Assembly: GCA_026119855.1 (NCBI GenBank)
Contig: JAOWBW010002210.1
Coordinates: forward strand, 1 to 64,000
Direction: 5' to 3'
Length of the DNA stretch: 64,000 bases
Source: Campanula takesimana
Taxonomy: Eukaryota > Streptophyta > Magnoliopsida > Asterales > Campanulaceae
Part shown: piece after piece, positions 23,335-35,786 of the stretch
How positions within the stretch are numbered: the stretch's first letter is position 1
How the letters are laid out: each line of letters begins with the position of its first letter
Notes under the pieces: generated by a model
The model's input: only the letters and a program-made list of their open reading frames with translations
Told to the model about the DNA's origin: nothing
The model's database searches: none
Position numbers and translations under genes: made by a program

Positions 23335-26028
23335 TGTAGACACCCCGATCTCGCACCCCTTATCAAACCCTTTTTAATTGGTCTAAACCCTAAAATTGAC
23401 CTAAGCCCTCGATTTGGCTATGCGGGAGCGCCGTATGCCTTATCGGTGCATCGAATGGATTAACGGACTTCAAATTCATGATCAGAGAAAGAAAACGAGT
23501 AAACAAGCATGTACTTCAATTTTTGGGTTGCGGGACCCGAAACGGGGCCCGCACCCTTAGAACTGCTCGTTAACGTCCATTCTGTGCATTAAAAATATAT
23601 TATTGTCATCCCTTGCTCATTAACATATTTCAGATATACCGGCGTGACCAAAAAAATATTCTGAGCAACTTTCATGTTAAGCCCGCGGACAACCGGGACA
23701 CCGGAGCGCGCACGACGGAGCAGTTGCGGGGCGAAAAGACGGAGCCAGAGCAAACAATCACAAGAGCATGTCAGGATCAGCCCAAGAGAGACACATGTCG
23801 CAGCATGAATGGCTGAGAGGGAAAAGAAGAAAAAGCAAAATCTTGACTTTTTTGGCCTGGTGCTCGGCCGAGCTCTATAAGCTGCTCGGCCGAGCACCCC
23901 TATTTCCAGCTTTTCTCAGCATTTCCCCTATTTTCAAACTAGACCATCATCACACCCCATCACCATAGCTCGGCTCCCCCCTCCTCTACCCCTACCTCAG
24001 GGGTAGTTTGGTCCAAAACAACCTCCCTCCTCAATATTACCACCCCCCCTCATCCATTCTTTATATACACAATTCACACAATTCACATTAGCAAGATATT
24101 CATCCATATTCAGCCATACACTCCCTTTTGGCTCTCTCTCAAGCAACCAAAAACACTCCCAAATCTCAGTCACTAAACCACCACTACACCACCATAGCAC
24201 CACCCCAAAACACTCCCTAAACACAAGTCAAAACACTCACTCAAACACTCATTCAATCAAAGACAAACACCTTAAGAAAAAAACCAAAAAGTCTTCCCTT
24301 GGAAGCAAAGGAAGCACAACTTAGGTAATATTCTCACCTTATAACCTTCATATGTTTAAAATGTAGATGATTATGTAGTTTATTCAGAGGTCTAGCAACT
24401 TTGTTAGGCTAGACCTCCATTTGGTGTTCAAAGATACAATGTTGATGTTCTTGTTGTTCTTCTTTTAAATCAATGATATACCATGATTTAATGCTCAGAT
24501 GGCTGTGGTTTTGTGATGTTAGCATATATATCTATGTTTACCCAAAGTTTCATGTTCATATTATCTCATTTGAGTGAGTTTTCATGGGTGTTTTCATCCC
24601 TTTTGTATATTTCCAGCAAACTGTCCATCTGTACCTTTCTGTCTTGTTGCTCTGTTTATGCATAGCAAACGTGGATTTTGGTCTTCGACCACAAAAGAGA
24701 TTTTGTTCTAGACAAACAAAGGAAGATGACATGTAAATATTATATTATTCCCGTGAGCAAGACTGTTCTTTCCATTTATTGTTTAGGCTCTGGATCTGCA
24801 GATTTTTGTTTGTTCATCTCTGACATGAAAAATTCAGAGGTGTTTTGTGTGATTTAAACTTGCTTGATGGCTTTGATACTTTCCAGATCTGAACTTTGAT
24901 ATGTTAGGAGTAACTTTCATGTTTAGTGTTTCTCATTATTCCCCATTTTTCATGATAAAAAAATGGATCTTTTATGAATGTATGAATATCTGTCAGATCT
25001 GGCTGTTGAAGTTCAATCTTGCATGCCTTATTTGGACACCATAACATGCTCCTAAAGTCAGAGGAAAAATCATGGTTGATGCTTGATGCGTTGGGAAATT
25101 TTCATGACCTTTACTTTCCAGATTGTGTAAGTATTGAGACAGGTACAAGAAGAAGAAGAACCCAGCAGTCCCTGAAATGTTTGGGGACAGAGTTTGGACA
25201 TTTATTTTTTATATGGGATTTGTTTCCCTTTTACTCACCATTGTAAACTAATCCCCCACCCCATTTTGTGTTTCCTTTACTGTATGTGAATTGCTAACCA
25301 ATTTCCAAAACCAAGTGAGAGTCCACCCAAACCGACTCTCATTTGTGAATTAAAAGCAAACAATCCTAGAATAGGAAGACTTCCTCGTATATAGAAATCA
25401 CCATTTTGTTAAGGCATAAAACAAGGTATAAAAGGCAAAAAATTGAATATACTTGGCATGCATGCTAGAGACCATCACGGGCGAGGAGAGTGCCTAACCC
25501 CTTCTCTTCTCGTAACTTAACCCCCGAACCCACTTTCTCTAAATAAAAGGTTTTGTCTTCATTTTTCCTAAAATAAAGTGAGGTGGCGATTCTTGACTGT
25601 TTTGATTCCATCGAGAGGAAACCATTGTATGAGAACCGAGCGCATTTCCAAAAGCGCATCAGCAACGAGGCATCACCCGAATCGCTTTTGCGAGCGATCA
25701 TTTCGGTGCGGTTTGTCTTCGAGCGCGGGCTCTCACATGATTCTTGGACAGAATCTGTAACTGAGGCCCAGATGCGTGGGCCTCCTGCCTTGATGGCGGT
25801 ATGCGCGCGCTTCTGGCCCCTAAGGGCGGAGGCACGCGACTTTGAAATGACTTTTTTGACAAAATGGACTAGAAAGTCAGCACTATTATTCAGTTTAGTC
25901 CCTGGACTTAACAGAGTCAGTCAGGAACTTAACTAAAATAACAAAAACTAGCGAAAAACACATAAAATAGGAAGAAACACAAAATCAAATGTGTAATCGG
26001 GGTGAGCGGTCCAAGGCGGGGTGTCTAC
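23335..26028 (+). mobile_element. Tat/Ogre-like LTR C (2.7 kb)
   Basis: Starts TGTAGACACCCC and ends GGGGTGTCTACA, a perfect 12-bp terminal inverted repeat. A TATATA at about 24061 in CTTTATATACACAATTC is a plausible promoter box, with a CA-rich leader after it and an AGGTAATATTC donor-like motif near 24322. Unlike element B, the palindrome cassette (23862-23895) lies upstream of the TATA. A second degenerate GC-rich group (GATGCGTGGGCC, ATGCGCGCGC) is at 25771-25835. No recognisable primer-binding site follows 26028. Confidence 0.7.
23862..23895. repeat. GC-rich palindrome pair (LTR C)
   Basis: GCTCGGCCGAGC, a perfect 12-bp palindrome, occurs at 23862-23873 and 23884-23895. The starts are 22 bp apart with a 10-base spacer, the same geometry as the pairs in element A. 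Confidence 0.8.
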
Positions 26029-26274
26029 AACGCCCCCTTTATCTTACTTTGCGCCTACTTTTATTACTAAATTCCGCTGTGCATTTCACTCACTCACTTA
26101 GGCGCATTTCATAACGCTTATTTGATAAAGTGCGCATTTTCAATTGAGTTTTTCAAGGGTATGAAAAGAATTTCAAAACAGCTATTCACCCCCCTCTAGC
26201 TATTTTTATACCTTTGTTGCCCCTTTGGGACCAACAGGTTCACAAATCAAAATTTCTAGCAGGTATTCCAGGGT

Positions 26275-26323
26275 ACCGTACGGCTCTATCATGGGAGTAC
26301 GGCAGAAACAGAGCCGTACGGCT
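26275..26323. repeat. CCGTACGG palindrome triplet
   Basis: GTACG cores at 26278, 26297 and 26316 are spaced 19 and 19. The outer two lie in ACCGTACGGCT and AGCCGTACGGCT, the middle in GGAGTACGGCA. The same triplet occurs in LTR D at 28192-28241. Confidence 0.75.
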
Positions 26324-26859
26324 CCTTCCATTTTTTTGAAAATCATAATTTGGCCTCTTTTTGCATCCCTAGGCAAAGAACCTTATCCCCCGTCGATCTT
26401 AACCGATATCCCCCGAGCTTCGGGCTTGATTCAATGACATTCATTAATCACATTAAACTAAAAGATTAGCGTCTCGAAATAAAATGAAAAATAAATTTGT
26501 GCTCAAACAAAGAAGATTCAAAATTTTATGTGTGCACATCATATCCCTCCCTGCATCCAAAAGCTAACTGGCAGGTCACAAAACAACGATTCACTGCGCA
26601 GTGAAACATAAAAATATCATCACACAGCAATTCCAAAAGCAGGGAAGCCTGACCGGGAGGTAATAAAAAACCCTTTTAGGAGGAATGGGAATCCAAAATG
26701 AAGTTGCAGCACTCAAATAGAATGCCAACGGATCACACAAAGCAATGGTTCACTACGCAGTGAAACACAAATATCTCATCACACAGCAAAAGCAAAGGCA
26801 GAAGAATCTGGACGGCTCAAAATGCAGCGAATCCTTCCTTTTATTGTGTATCTTAAAAT

Positions 26860-27190
26860 ATGATTGTTCCATCCTGGTCTTCTCGAGGGCTCGATATTAC
26901 CTCCCCCGAACTGCGCAACGTCGTATGTTCCCAAGTTAAATTATGATTGTTCCATCCTGGTCTTCTTGAGGGCTCGAGATTACCTCCCCCGAACTGCGCA
27001 ATGTCATATATCCCTCATTTCAAATTATGATTATTCCATCCTGGTCTTCTCAAGGAATCGAGATTACCTCCCCCGAACTGCGCAATGCCGTACATTACCC
27101 ATGTTAAATTATGATGTTCCACCCTGGTCTTCTTGGGCGCTCGAGATTACCTCCCCCAAACTGCGCAATGTCGTACGTTCTCCGTTTAAG
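26860..27190 (+). repeat. 83-bp tandem repeat, four copies
   Basis: Four head-to-tail copies start at about 26860, 26942, 27026 and 27110. Each has TCCATCCTGGTCTTCT, then a TCGAGATTACCTCCCCC core, then AACTGCGCAATG. Copies differ by several bases each, so the array is not fresh. The apparent ORF through it is only a translation of the repeat. Confidence 0.8.
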
Positions 27191-27607
27191 TTGTACCTCC
27201 CCAGAACTATGCTCTGACTTTATTCTCGCAAGGGATACGTAGGCAGTTCAAGCAATTGAGCTCAGTCGCCCATTCTCATAAATATTTTCTCATGTCAATA
27301 TCCTCCCCAGCAAAGAGACAATGCATCTCAATGCTATCCCCAGCAATTTCTTTCTTTTAATAAACCTGAACTACGATTGGTCTGATTCTCGCAAGAGATA
27401 CGTACGTAAACCGTGAATCTGGGACCGACCATTGTTTGTGTTTAGTTTGATTGTTTGTTTGAGTTAGAACTACGGAGGCTTGATTCTCAAAAGAGATACG
27501 TAGGAAGTCCTACTTTGGACCCAGCCATTACACCCTAGATGAGATAGTCTGTCTCTTAGTGATCATCGAATCCCCTTTACTTGACAAGGAGATTCAGCGA
27601 GGGGCTC

Positions 27608-30277
27608 TGTAGACACCCTGATCTCGCAGCCCCCCCCCGACAAACCTTGTTGACTGGTCTAAACCCTAAAATTGACCTACAACCCTCGATTTGGCTACGC
27701 GTGAGTGCCGTGAGACTTATCGGTGCATTGGATTGATTAACGGACTTCAAATTCATGATCAGAGCAAAAAAATGAGTAAACAGGCATGTACTTCAATTTT
27801 TGAGCCGCGCACCCGAAACAGGGTCCGCACCCTTAGAACTGCTCGTTAACGTTCATTCTGTGCATTTAAAAATATGTTATTATTATACTTTTCTTATAAA
27901 CATATTGTAGATAGACGAACGTGACCATAAAATTATTTCAAGCAAACTTTCACATTAAGACCTCGGACAACCGGGACACCGTAGTGCGTGCACACGGATA
28001 AAACTTGGACAATTGCAGAACCAATACCGGAAGCATCATTTGCAGTCACTCATGTCAAACAAATTCAAAGGAATTAATGGGCCAACCACCACCCATCAAG
28101 TGGCTGCAAGTGGTTGGCCAATTGGATAAGGGATTGGCCAATGAGAGCACGACATGTGTCAAGAAAGGAGTCCCCCAGGGATTCTGAAGTCAGCCGTACG
28201 GCTAGATGATGGGAGTACGACACAATGTGAGCTGTACGGCTCCCCCTTTTTGGCAGTTCAGCAAGTTGGCCAATTTGCAACTTGGTCATTCAAACCCAAC
28301 TTTAAACCATCCTAGTTGCATCTACCCGGGTAGTTGCCCCCTAAATCACCTCCTAGGCCTAAGAAGGGCATCTAGAGTCAATTTACACCCTCCCACATCC
28401 ATAACACTACCTAACTCATCCATTTACACACACAATTCACACAACAACAAGAGGGCAACACACACACAACTCATACTCTCTTCACTCAAACTCACCCTAA
28501 TATTTGCACTATCAAACACTCACCTAACACCTCCATAATCTCAGTTCATACACCTTCTCTACACCATCATAACACAACCCTAAACGTCCACACAAAGCAA
28601 GCAAACAACTCACAACAAACACTCATCCAAACAAGCACAATCACCTTTAAGAAAAAACCAAAAAAGTCTTCCCTTGGAAGCAAAGGAAGCACAACCTAGG
28701 TAATCTATTTTCCTTGTAATATTCATATGTGTAAAATGTAGATATTCATGTGATTTGGTAAGAGTTCTAGCCAGTTGTTAGGCTAGACCTCCATTGTTGA
28801 ACCAAAGATGTAATATTGATGTTCTTTGACATGTTCTTGTTAAAAAAATATTTGAAATGTTATATTTCAGTTGTTTTGCTTTGATATGTTCTTAGATCTT
28901 GTACATATTGCCTATATTATGTATGTTGTAGGTTTATGTTTGTGGATTTGGGGAGGTTTTCCAAAATCTTCATGTGTTTTCATCTAAAACCCCAAATATG
29001 TCCATGTTTGTCTTGTCAAGTGTAAAACATTCTCAAGCCATGACTAAATAAGTGATTTGCCATGGTTTTGTGTCACTAACATGTATATCTATGCACACAC
29101 AAAGTTTCATGCCATAGCACTCCATTTGGTTGAGTTTTGATGCTTGTTTTCATGATAGTATAACTGTCCAGCAAGATCTTCAGTTTTGACCACTTTGTCT
29201 TGTCACCTCCATTACTCATGTAAAACGTGGTTTTTGGTCTTTTTCCATAGAATAGTGTTTGTTCTTCCTAGAATGAGGAAAATGAGTATGTAAATATCAT
29301 ATTTTTACCATGAGTATAAGTAGCTCTTTCCATTTTTTGTTTCAAAACTTTGCTCTCAGATTCATGTACTTGCTAATCTGACATCAAAATGTCAGAGGTG
29401 TTTATACTTAAACTTGCTTTCTAGACTTGAAACTTGGCATGCTTAATATTAAAGATGTTATGAACAAGTTAATGTTTTGTTTTTTCCATAATTCCCATGT
29501 GTTTATGATGTAAATGATAGATCTTTTGTGGGGGTGCACCCTTTTTCCTGTTCTGACTGCGTATGAGTTAATCTTGCAAAACTTGTTTGGACATCACAAA
29601 ATTTTCCTAAAATCAACATAAAAATCATGCTTGATGTTTAACATGTTAGGAAGAAGTACTCACCTTTTCTTTCTAGATTGCATAAGTTTTGTGACAGGTA
29701 CATCAAAGAGAATGGACAACAGTCCATAAACTGGACATAAACTTGGATATTTATTCTTTTTAATGGGATTTGTCTCCCATTTATTCACCATTGTACGTAA
29801 TAATCCTCCAACCTTTTTGTGTTTTCCTTTACTTGATATGAATGCTCAAAACCATTTTCAAAACCAACTGAGAGTCCACCCAAACCGTCTCTCATTTGTG
29901 AGTTTAAGCAAACATACCTAAAATAGGAAGACTCATTTGTATATAAAATCACATTTTTGTTAAGGCATAAAACAAGGCATAAAATGAAGTTAAGAGGAAT
30001 TCATTCAAGAGACCCTCACGGACGAGGAGAGTGCCTAACCCCTTCTCTTCTCATAACTTATCCCCTGAACACACATTCTCAAAATAAAAGGTTTTGTCTT
30101 CATTTTTCCTAAAATAAAGTGAGGTGACGACTCTTGCAATGTTTAAAAACTTCGAGAGGAAACCATTGTGTGAAACCGAGCACATTTCCAAAAGCTAATA
30201 GGCATGAGGCGTGGTGCCCGAATCGCTTTCGCGAGCGATCATTTTGGTGCACGGCTTCGAGCGCGGGATCTCATACT
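27608..30277 (+). mobile_element. Tat/Ogre-like LTR D, truncated at 3' end
   Basis: Starts TGTAGACACCC and follows LTR C along its length, sharing for example CCCTTGGAAGCAAAGGAAGC near 28670 and the GAGAGTGCCTAACCCC motif near 30028. Similarity stops near 30277, equivalent to about 25740 in LTR C, where Copia sequence begins. The last 290 bp of the LTR is missing. Confidence 0.7.
28192..28241. repeat. AGCCGTACGGCT palindrome triplet (LTR D)
   Basis: AGCCGTACGGCT at 28192-28203, a weaker GAGTACGAC at about 28213 and AGCTGTACGGCT at 28230-28241. The GTACG cores are 19 and 19 apart. It lies 584 bp into the LTR, close to where LTR C (527 bp) carries the unrelated GCTCGGCCGAGC pair. Confidence 0.75.
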
Positions 30278-30713
30278 GCTGAATGTCTTTTGAGATTTAC
30301 ACCCAATCCTAGGAGGTATAACCCTCCTTCCGTGAGACAGGTGTTGGTTGTCAAAAGTTGCTAACCCTTTGGACCTAAAAGAATAAAAGGGGACCTCGTT
30401 CTTAAATGTTTATTTTGTAGGTCCTTTGCTTAATGGCTGGACATTCCAAGGAAAAATCAACTTTATGGTATCTCGATAGTGGCTATTCAAGGCACATGAC
30501 CGGAGATATAAATTTGTTGGAAGATTTCCGTGATGAGAAAGGTCCATCAATAACTTTTGGAGACAACAGCAAAGAAAAGACCGTAGGATATGGAGTCATT
30601 CGAAAAGGAAAAATCACCATCCAACAAGTCTCTTTAGTCATTGGACTTCAACACAATATTCTCTCAATATCTCAGTTCTGCGATAAAGGATTGCAATGCC
30701 ACTTCACTTTAAA
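30278..30713 (+). pseudogene. Ty1/Copia gag-pol fragment (protease region)
   Basis: An open frame from 30433 contains WYLDSGYSRHMTGD, the pepsin-like protease block of plant Copia polyproteins (usually DSGCSRHMTG, so the Cys is replaced by Tyr). Then come ITFGDNS and HNILSISQFCDKG, which match the conserved region between protease and integrase. It is cut at 30713 by the LTR of element F and has no gag start, integrase or RT. The 150 bp before the frame is probably further Copia coding sequence with stops. It is a dead fragment. Confidence 0.85.
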
Positions 30714-33130
30714 TGTCGCGACCCCGACCCCGCGGGCCGGGAACTCGCGAGCTGGACGTCGACTTAACACACAAATACTAAAATACTGAAGATAAAAATT
30801 CCATTTTTATACCCAAAAGGTTTAAAACACAGTTTTAGAAGTCCAAGTTAACAACAACAAAATACTACTAGTATAAGCTCCACCAGCTTACACCAAAAAT
30901 ACAAAAGATTTCAAATCTTAATGACGTCATTGTTGGTAAAACTATCCCCAAAAGGTTATACATTAAAATAATGCAAACCGATCAATAACAACATGCCCAA
31001 AATCCCAATCCTCTCGACGTCCTCCTCGATCCGCAAATCCTAATCCTTTCCTCCTTGGGGGGGGGTTAAGGAAAAACAAAGATAAAAGAAAGGGGGTGAG
31101 ATAAATCTCAATAAGTTACTAATGCAACTACATGACATGCTATGATGCAATAACAATAATAATATCTCACATAGCACGTAGCAAATATCATTTAACAGAT
31201 AGCAGCGGAAATAAACAAGTAACAAAGGATACTGAGCCAAGGTTTCCCCATTAAAGGATATAACCATCTGATCACTGACGATAGGACCGCATCGAAGAGT
31301 AGCATCAATAAGCAGCATCAAAGAGCCGATAACCAATCAACGATAGCAGCATAATAGCTGAAGAGAAAACCCGGTACCGGAACCAATAAACAACGATAAC
31401 TGAGTATACGATTCAAAGTCGCAAACCCTTATAATAGCTAGACTGTTCCCAAGAAAGGAGCTAGCTCATCTCACATCCAAAGCCAATCTGGAGGAGGGTA
31501 ATAATGGGGCAAAACAATGGTCAAGAATTATAATGGACTCAGCTCATTGCCATTATAATCTTTCGCATCGCCCGAAACACACAAATACCAGCTGGACTTC
31601 AAGTAAAGGCTAAGTAATAAAATACTAGCACGATAAACAACTAATGATTCCAAAGTAGGGAACCTTACCAAATAATCACCATAAGGATACAACGATTACT
31701 CATGAAGAGTTTTAACAACAACGATAGCAAGAAGTTTCTCATAAAGGAGTTCAACAACAATAACGGAATTGCTCATAAAAGGGCCCAACAATATTGTTAT
31801 ATTAAAACAAGATGACACTAAAACAAGGACCCATACCAACACATCCTAACGATGATACACGCGAGTTACTCGTAAAGAGTACTACCCAAACGGTCGCTCA
31901 CAAGTAGCACAATGATTATCACCAAAATGACCCTAAACGTCTACTCATTACGAAAGTGTCCCAAAATTTCCAAGCAACCAATAATCAACGTCCATGACCC
32001 ATTTGTTCACCAAGGGATCATTTTCAACACTAGAATTTTCCACAATGACCATTTAAGTCTACGAGAGTAGTACCCGAAATCTAGGTTAAGATTGCATCCC
32101 AGTCTATAACCACAAAAAGGGAGTTCTTGGACACAACGGACCGATCATAAACGTTTTGTTATAGAATACCTACCAAAGGCTCAACACAATATGAACCTGA
32201 ATCCCCACCAAATAAACCACCTCATCTCGTAGTACTCTAAAAGGGCTTTAAAACGATACCAGAAAGGGGGAGAGGAGGGTGCGCGCGCTTCATACGCAGG
32301 GGATGCGCGCGCCTCCAAGGAAGAACAGCAAACCCAGATCTTCCTTCCTGGGTTCTTATTCGAAAATCAACACAAATCCACCATTTTCATACCCAAATTC
32401 AAAGTTAACACTACCAAGTAGTAACCCAATGTACCCAAACCATTTAGAAGCCAAAAAGGACCCTAGAACATCGCCTGGACAACCCCAATCAAGGGATGAT
32501 TCAAATACCAAAATTTTTCAAACAAAATGAACAAAATGTAGATCACTCTCAATTAACCCAAGAAGCAATAAATGGCATTCTTATTATCATCTAAACATGG
32601 AATGACATTTCTAGCATAAAAATGGGGGGAAAGTAACTTACCCGGTTTCTCAAAGGTGACGGAACTCGAAATTTCTTGGCTTCCTACGATCCTATCGAGG
32701 ATCTAAACAAGTTTCATGTTTTAAGAAATGAGAAATAATGAGAGGAAGAGGAAGGAAATGAAGAGAGAAGGAAGAGAGAAAAACTTACCTTTTGCTATGG
32801 AAGAGAGAGAGAGAAATGAGCTGGAGAAGAAATGAGGGAGAGGTGAGGGAGAAGAGAGGGAGTAGGGAGGGAGTAGGGGAAATTATTTCAAAAACTTACA
32901 CTTGGACCCTTCCCCATCTACTAACACATATAATTACACTCCCCACTAACAATTAAGACCCAACCATACTACACTAACCCAAATGACTCAAATAAAATGC
33001 CAGGCATAATTATTATGAAACATAAAATGCACACATAAATATTAAAATAAATAATAATTAAAATAAATAAGCAAATAAATAATAATTATTTATTACTAAT
33101 AAAATAGAGCCTAGCTTTCGGGTCGTGACA
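30714..33130 (-). mobile_element. Gypsy element F, 3' LTR (minus strand)
   Basis: A 2417-bp LTR from TGTCGCGACC to GTCGTGACA of the same family as the two solo LTRs. It is not solo: to its right lies sequence ending, on the minus strand, in TTCGGGACGATTTTC and AAGTGGAGTGAA, the internal 3' end. The left side abuts a Copia fragment without a clear target duplication. The conserved GTAAGTTAC-like donor motif is near 32641. Confidence 0.85.
32279..32316. repeat. GC-rich palindrome pair (element F LTR)
   Basis: GTGCGCGCGCTTCA at 32279 and ATGCGCGCGCCTCC at 32303, starts 24 bp apart. One pair only, against two or three pairs in the solo LTRs. The position is 814 bp into the LTR on the element strand. 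Confidence 0.8.
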
Positions 33131-34605
33131 TTCACTCCACTTAAAAGAAAATCGTCCCGAATTTTAAATTACTTACCGACAGATCAAATGGCCACGGATA
33201 CGACAGTTCTGCCATTTCCCAAATTCCTCAATCGTCCATTCTAAACCATCACATGGTAACCTTAATTAATGTTCACAATATCATGACCCCTCGTACCTAA
33301 CTTCCTTCAATCATTACCTTCACTACAAATTAGAATCCATTTTCAAGATCGAAGAATCCAAATTGCTCCTAAACATAACTCTCGAGATACTACAAGCTTA
33401 TCTCATTTCATCACCTTAATTACACTGCCAAGATACTTCCATTTGTAAACCGCATACTTAGTATTACTCCCCAGAAATTCAAAACATTAAACCCTCTCGA
33501 GCTAAATCAACTTCTTAAAATATGGAAAGCTAAAGAAAATTTTCATCCCCAAATATTCACCATAGTGGTTATATCTCCAAGGATTTCCATTATAGTGTTT
33601 TCACCTTGATGGCACCTTAAACTAGAGGTACAATGTAAGCCCAAAATTTTAATACAAAATGTTTACTTAAATCCAGGCTATAATTTCATCGTCATAACAC
33701 TCCAATCCTTGAAAGCCTAAAAAATAATTACGAATACTCAATAGTCCGAAAATGATCTAAATTTATATTTCAAGGGATTTCTAACTCCCTTTTTAGTTAA
33801 TAATTTGTGCTCATATACCCAAGGGAATCAACAAATCTCAAATCCTCAATAGCTAACCCAAGTTAGTCTTTCACGCATACATTTATTAACTAATGATACT
33901 TAGGCTCAATAGTACTACCATCATTATAAACCAATTAGCTAGCAACGTTCCAACTGACCCACTACCAAATCATGATATTCCTTAATTTGCCCAAGTATTG
34001 ATACTCAACTTTCTTCACATACCCTTGATCCAATTCGGGAAACGCCACCAAGAAGGGATTTAGAACCATAGAACCACTATCTAACCAAAATTTCAAAATG
34101 CCTTTAACATAGATCGAGAAATTATTACTCTCCCAAAATGTACTTAGTCCTTTCTAACTTAACACGCTTACCCCATTAATGATCATAACTCCTACAACAA
34201 CTCATCATCCATACAAATCGTACACCTCTCCATACTAATCCATTCCGATGCATTTCACGGAGATGTACTAAAAGTGACCAAAATTTTCCTTAAGAGATCC
34301 TCATTGAATCCTCAACTCCTATAACCAAACAGATACAATATGGATATTAATCTAAATATTAGCACTACCACCTAGTATCATAACAACTCACTTAACCCAA
34401 GTTCCTCTCCAAACACTAGGCACTACTCAGAGGAAAATAGAAATCTCACAATGATACATACACCCAACAATTCGGTATAGACATCCCATTGACACCTACC
34501 CAAGTTATATATTCAAATTCCATATAAGAAAAGATGAGTATAATTCTACCCAAAAGGAACGGTCTCAAAACGATTTTAGGAAATCAGGAATAGAGAATGT
34601 AACAA
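33131..34605 (-). mobile_element. Element F internal region, partial
   Basis: Minus-strand sequence collinear with the right part of element B internal region. Shared motifs include GCAATTTGGATTCTTC against GAAATTTGGATTCTTC (17965) and CCGTGGCCATTTG against CCGTGGCTATTGG (18141). No ORF of note. It stops at the assembly gap, so the 5' LTR and the rest of the element may be missing from the assembly. Confidence 0.75.
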
Positions 34606-34705
34606 NNNNNNNNNNNNNNNNNNNNNNNNNNNNNNNNNNNNNNNNNNNNNNNNNNNNNNNNNNNNNNNNNNNNNNNNNNNNNNNNNNNNNNNNNNNNNNN
34701 NNNNN
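34606..34705. other. Assembly gap, 100 N
   Basis: Exactly 100 N, the usual placeholder for a gap of unknown size. It separates element F from the first RING E3 ligase copy. Order and distance across it should not be trusted. Confidence 0.98.
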
Positions 34706-35166
34706 CCTCCAACTGCCTCAGATCATCAAAAACCGTCTCATCCTTCTCCTCCAAATTCCCACTAGTCAAATAATTAAAGTATTGAACAAAATATTGGTCA
34801 ACACTTCGTTCTTACCAAAACAATACCCATTTGTCAGTATTGCCTTCAATACAACCTCCTTGTCATAACGCAAACCAACAAGCTTAGAAATCGCCTGTTC
34901 ATACCAGAAATCAAGTTCTTCATCAAACTCGCCTCCAGCAGCTGATCCTCACTCCATTCAAATCAGGGTTAGACCAGATTCGGGGTTAGGGTTTTGATTT
35001 TGAGCCAAGTTGGATAAATCCTCAACACCCAGTTGTTGATTCGCCGGATTGACCTCAGTTCCATAACCGATTCAGAAATCAAACCTTGGTCACCGGGATT
35101 GGCTTGATCAGGCTCCGGTATCCTCCGCTGTGGCCGGTGATTGGCCTTTATACTCGTCTTAGCCAT
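34706..35166 (-). pseudogene. RING E3 ligase (MIP1/RF298-like) copy 1, 5' part only
   Basis: Minus strand. An ATG at 35166 opens a frame that stops at 34969. In another frame the next segment reads KLVGLRYDKEVVLKAIL and NGYCFGK, the conserved N-terminal block of the plant MIP1/RF298/RF4 RING E3 ligases. A GTAAG donor follows at 34811-34815. A second exon piece (34706-34757) reads GNLEEKDETVFDDLRQLE and runs into the gap. Against copy 2 there is a one-base deletion near 34920 and an in-frame TGA, so this copy is a pseudogene. The coiled-coil and RING exons are absent or hidden by the gap. Family members act as E3 ligases or MND1-interacting proteins; no function is expected here. Confidence 0.8.
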
Positions 35167-35524
35167 TAAAAAGTCTCACTTCGGCTGGGAGGATAAAAGG
35201 GGAAAGAAGTTTCGCTTCTGCTGGGACGGAAGGAGTATAAACGTAAAATTCATCAATGCATGTAGCTAAAAATCAATTATATCGATCATGCATGCGGTTG
35301 TATAAACAGAAAAATGTGATTTTGATGGTCGAGAAACTCACCGGCGGTGTAAGTTGTCGGAGTTGCTGCTCACTGAAATTGAAGGTCTCCTGCCCAGAGA
35401 GAGAGAGTAAAAAGTACGGAAGATATCGCCACCGAATGAAATGAAGATTGTCAGAATGGTTTTAATATGATAGTCATAAACTAATTGGGCTTTCTTACTC
35501 TTAACCGGACAGCCCAATAGTAAC
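35167..35524 (-). other. Upstream flank of RING copy 1
   Basis: No gene. This is the 5' flank of the pseudogene and is homologous to pieces flanking copy 2 at 48080-48228, 58619-58697 and 59914-59965. Shared marks are ATCGATCATGCATGC, GAGAAACTCAC and GAAGATTGTCAGAAT. This copy lacks the insertions found in copy 2 and so shows the ancestral, uninterrupted order. Confidence 0.75.
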
Positions 35525-35731
35525 TACTCCGTCCGTCCGTGGCATACTTATTGCTACTAAATGAAAGGACACATAATTTAAAAAGTATGTTGGAAAAGTA
35601 ATTATTGTGAGTGTAGAAGAGAAAATAAGTTAGTGGATAGTTATTTGTGAGTGGATATGAGGGAGAAAGTGAACATTTGGATAGACGTCCAAAAATAAAT
35701 AAGTATAGATAAGTATGAGTCGGAAGGAGTA
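35525..35731. mobile_element. Stowaway-like MITE
   Basis: Ends CTCCGTCCGTCCGTGGCATA and, inverted, CTCCTTCCGACTCATACTTA, each bordered by TA. About 205 bp. The interior is the same as in the split MITE at 40622-42114. Confidence 0.75.
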
Positions 35732-35786
35732 CTTGTAGTATACTCAATCTTTAAAAAAGAAAAAAAAAATCAGGTTATTTAGTTAT

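Larger units (their letters stand above)
26029..27607 (+). mobile_element. Tat/Ogre-like internal remnant between LTRs C and D
   Basis: Only about 1.6 kb separates the two LTRs, so gag and pol are deleted. The left part has a triple GTACG palindrome group (26275-26323) and low-complexity sequence. The right part has an 83-bp tandem repeat (26860-27190) and the ACTACG...GATACGTAGG modules that precede the LTR. No domain can be read. Confidence 0.65.

Noticed and set aside
25583..25936. 117-codon ORF at the end of LTR C
   Set aside because: It lies across LTR sequence, has no domain, and LTR D breaks the frame in the shared part.
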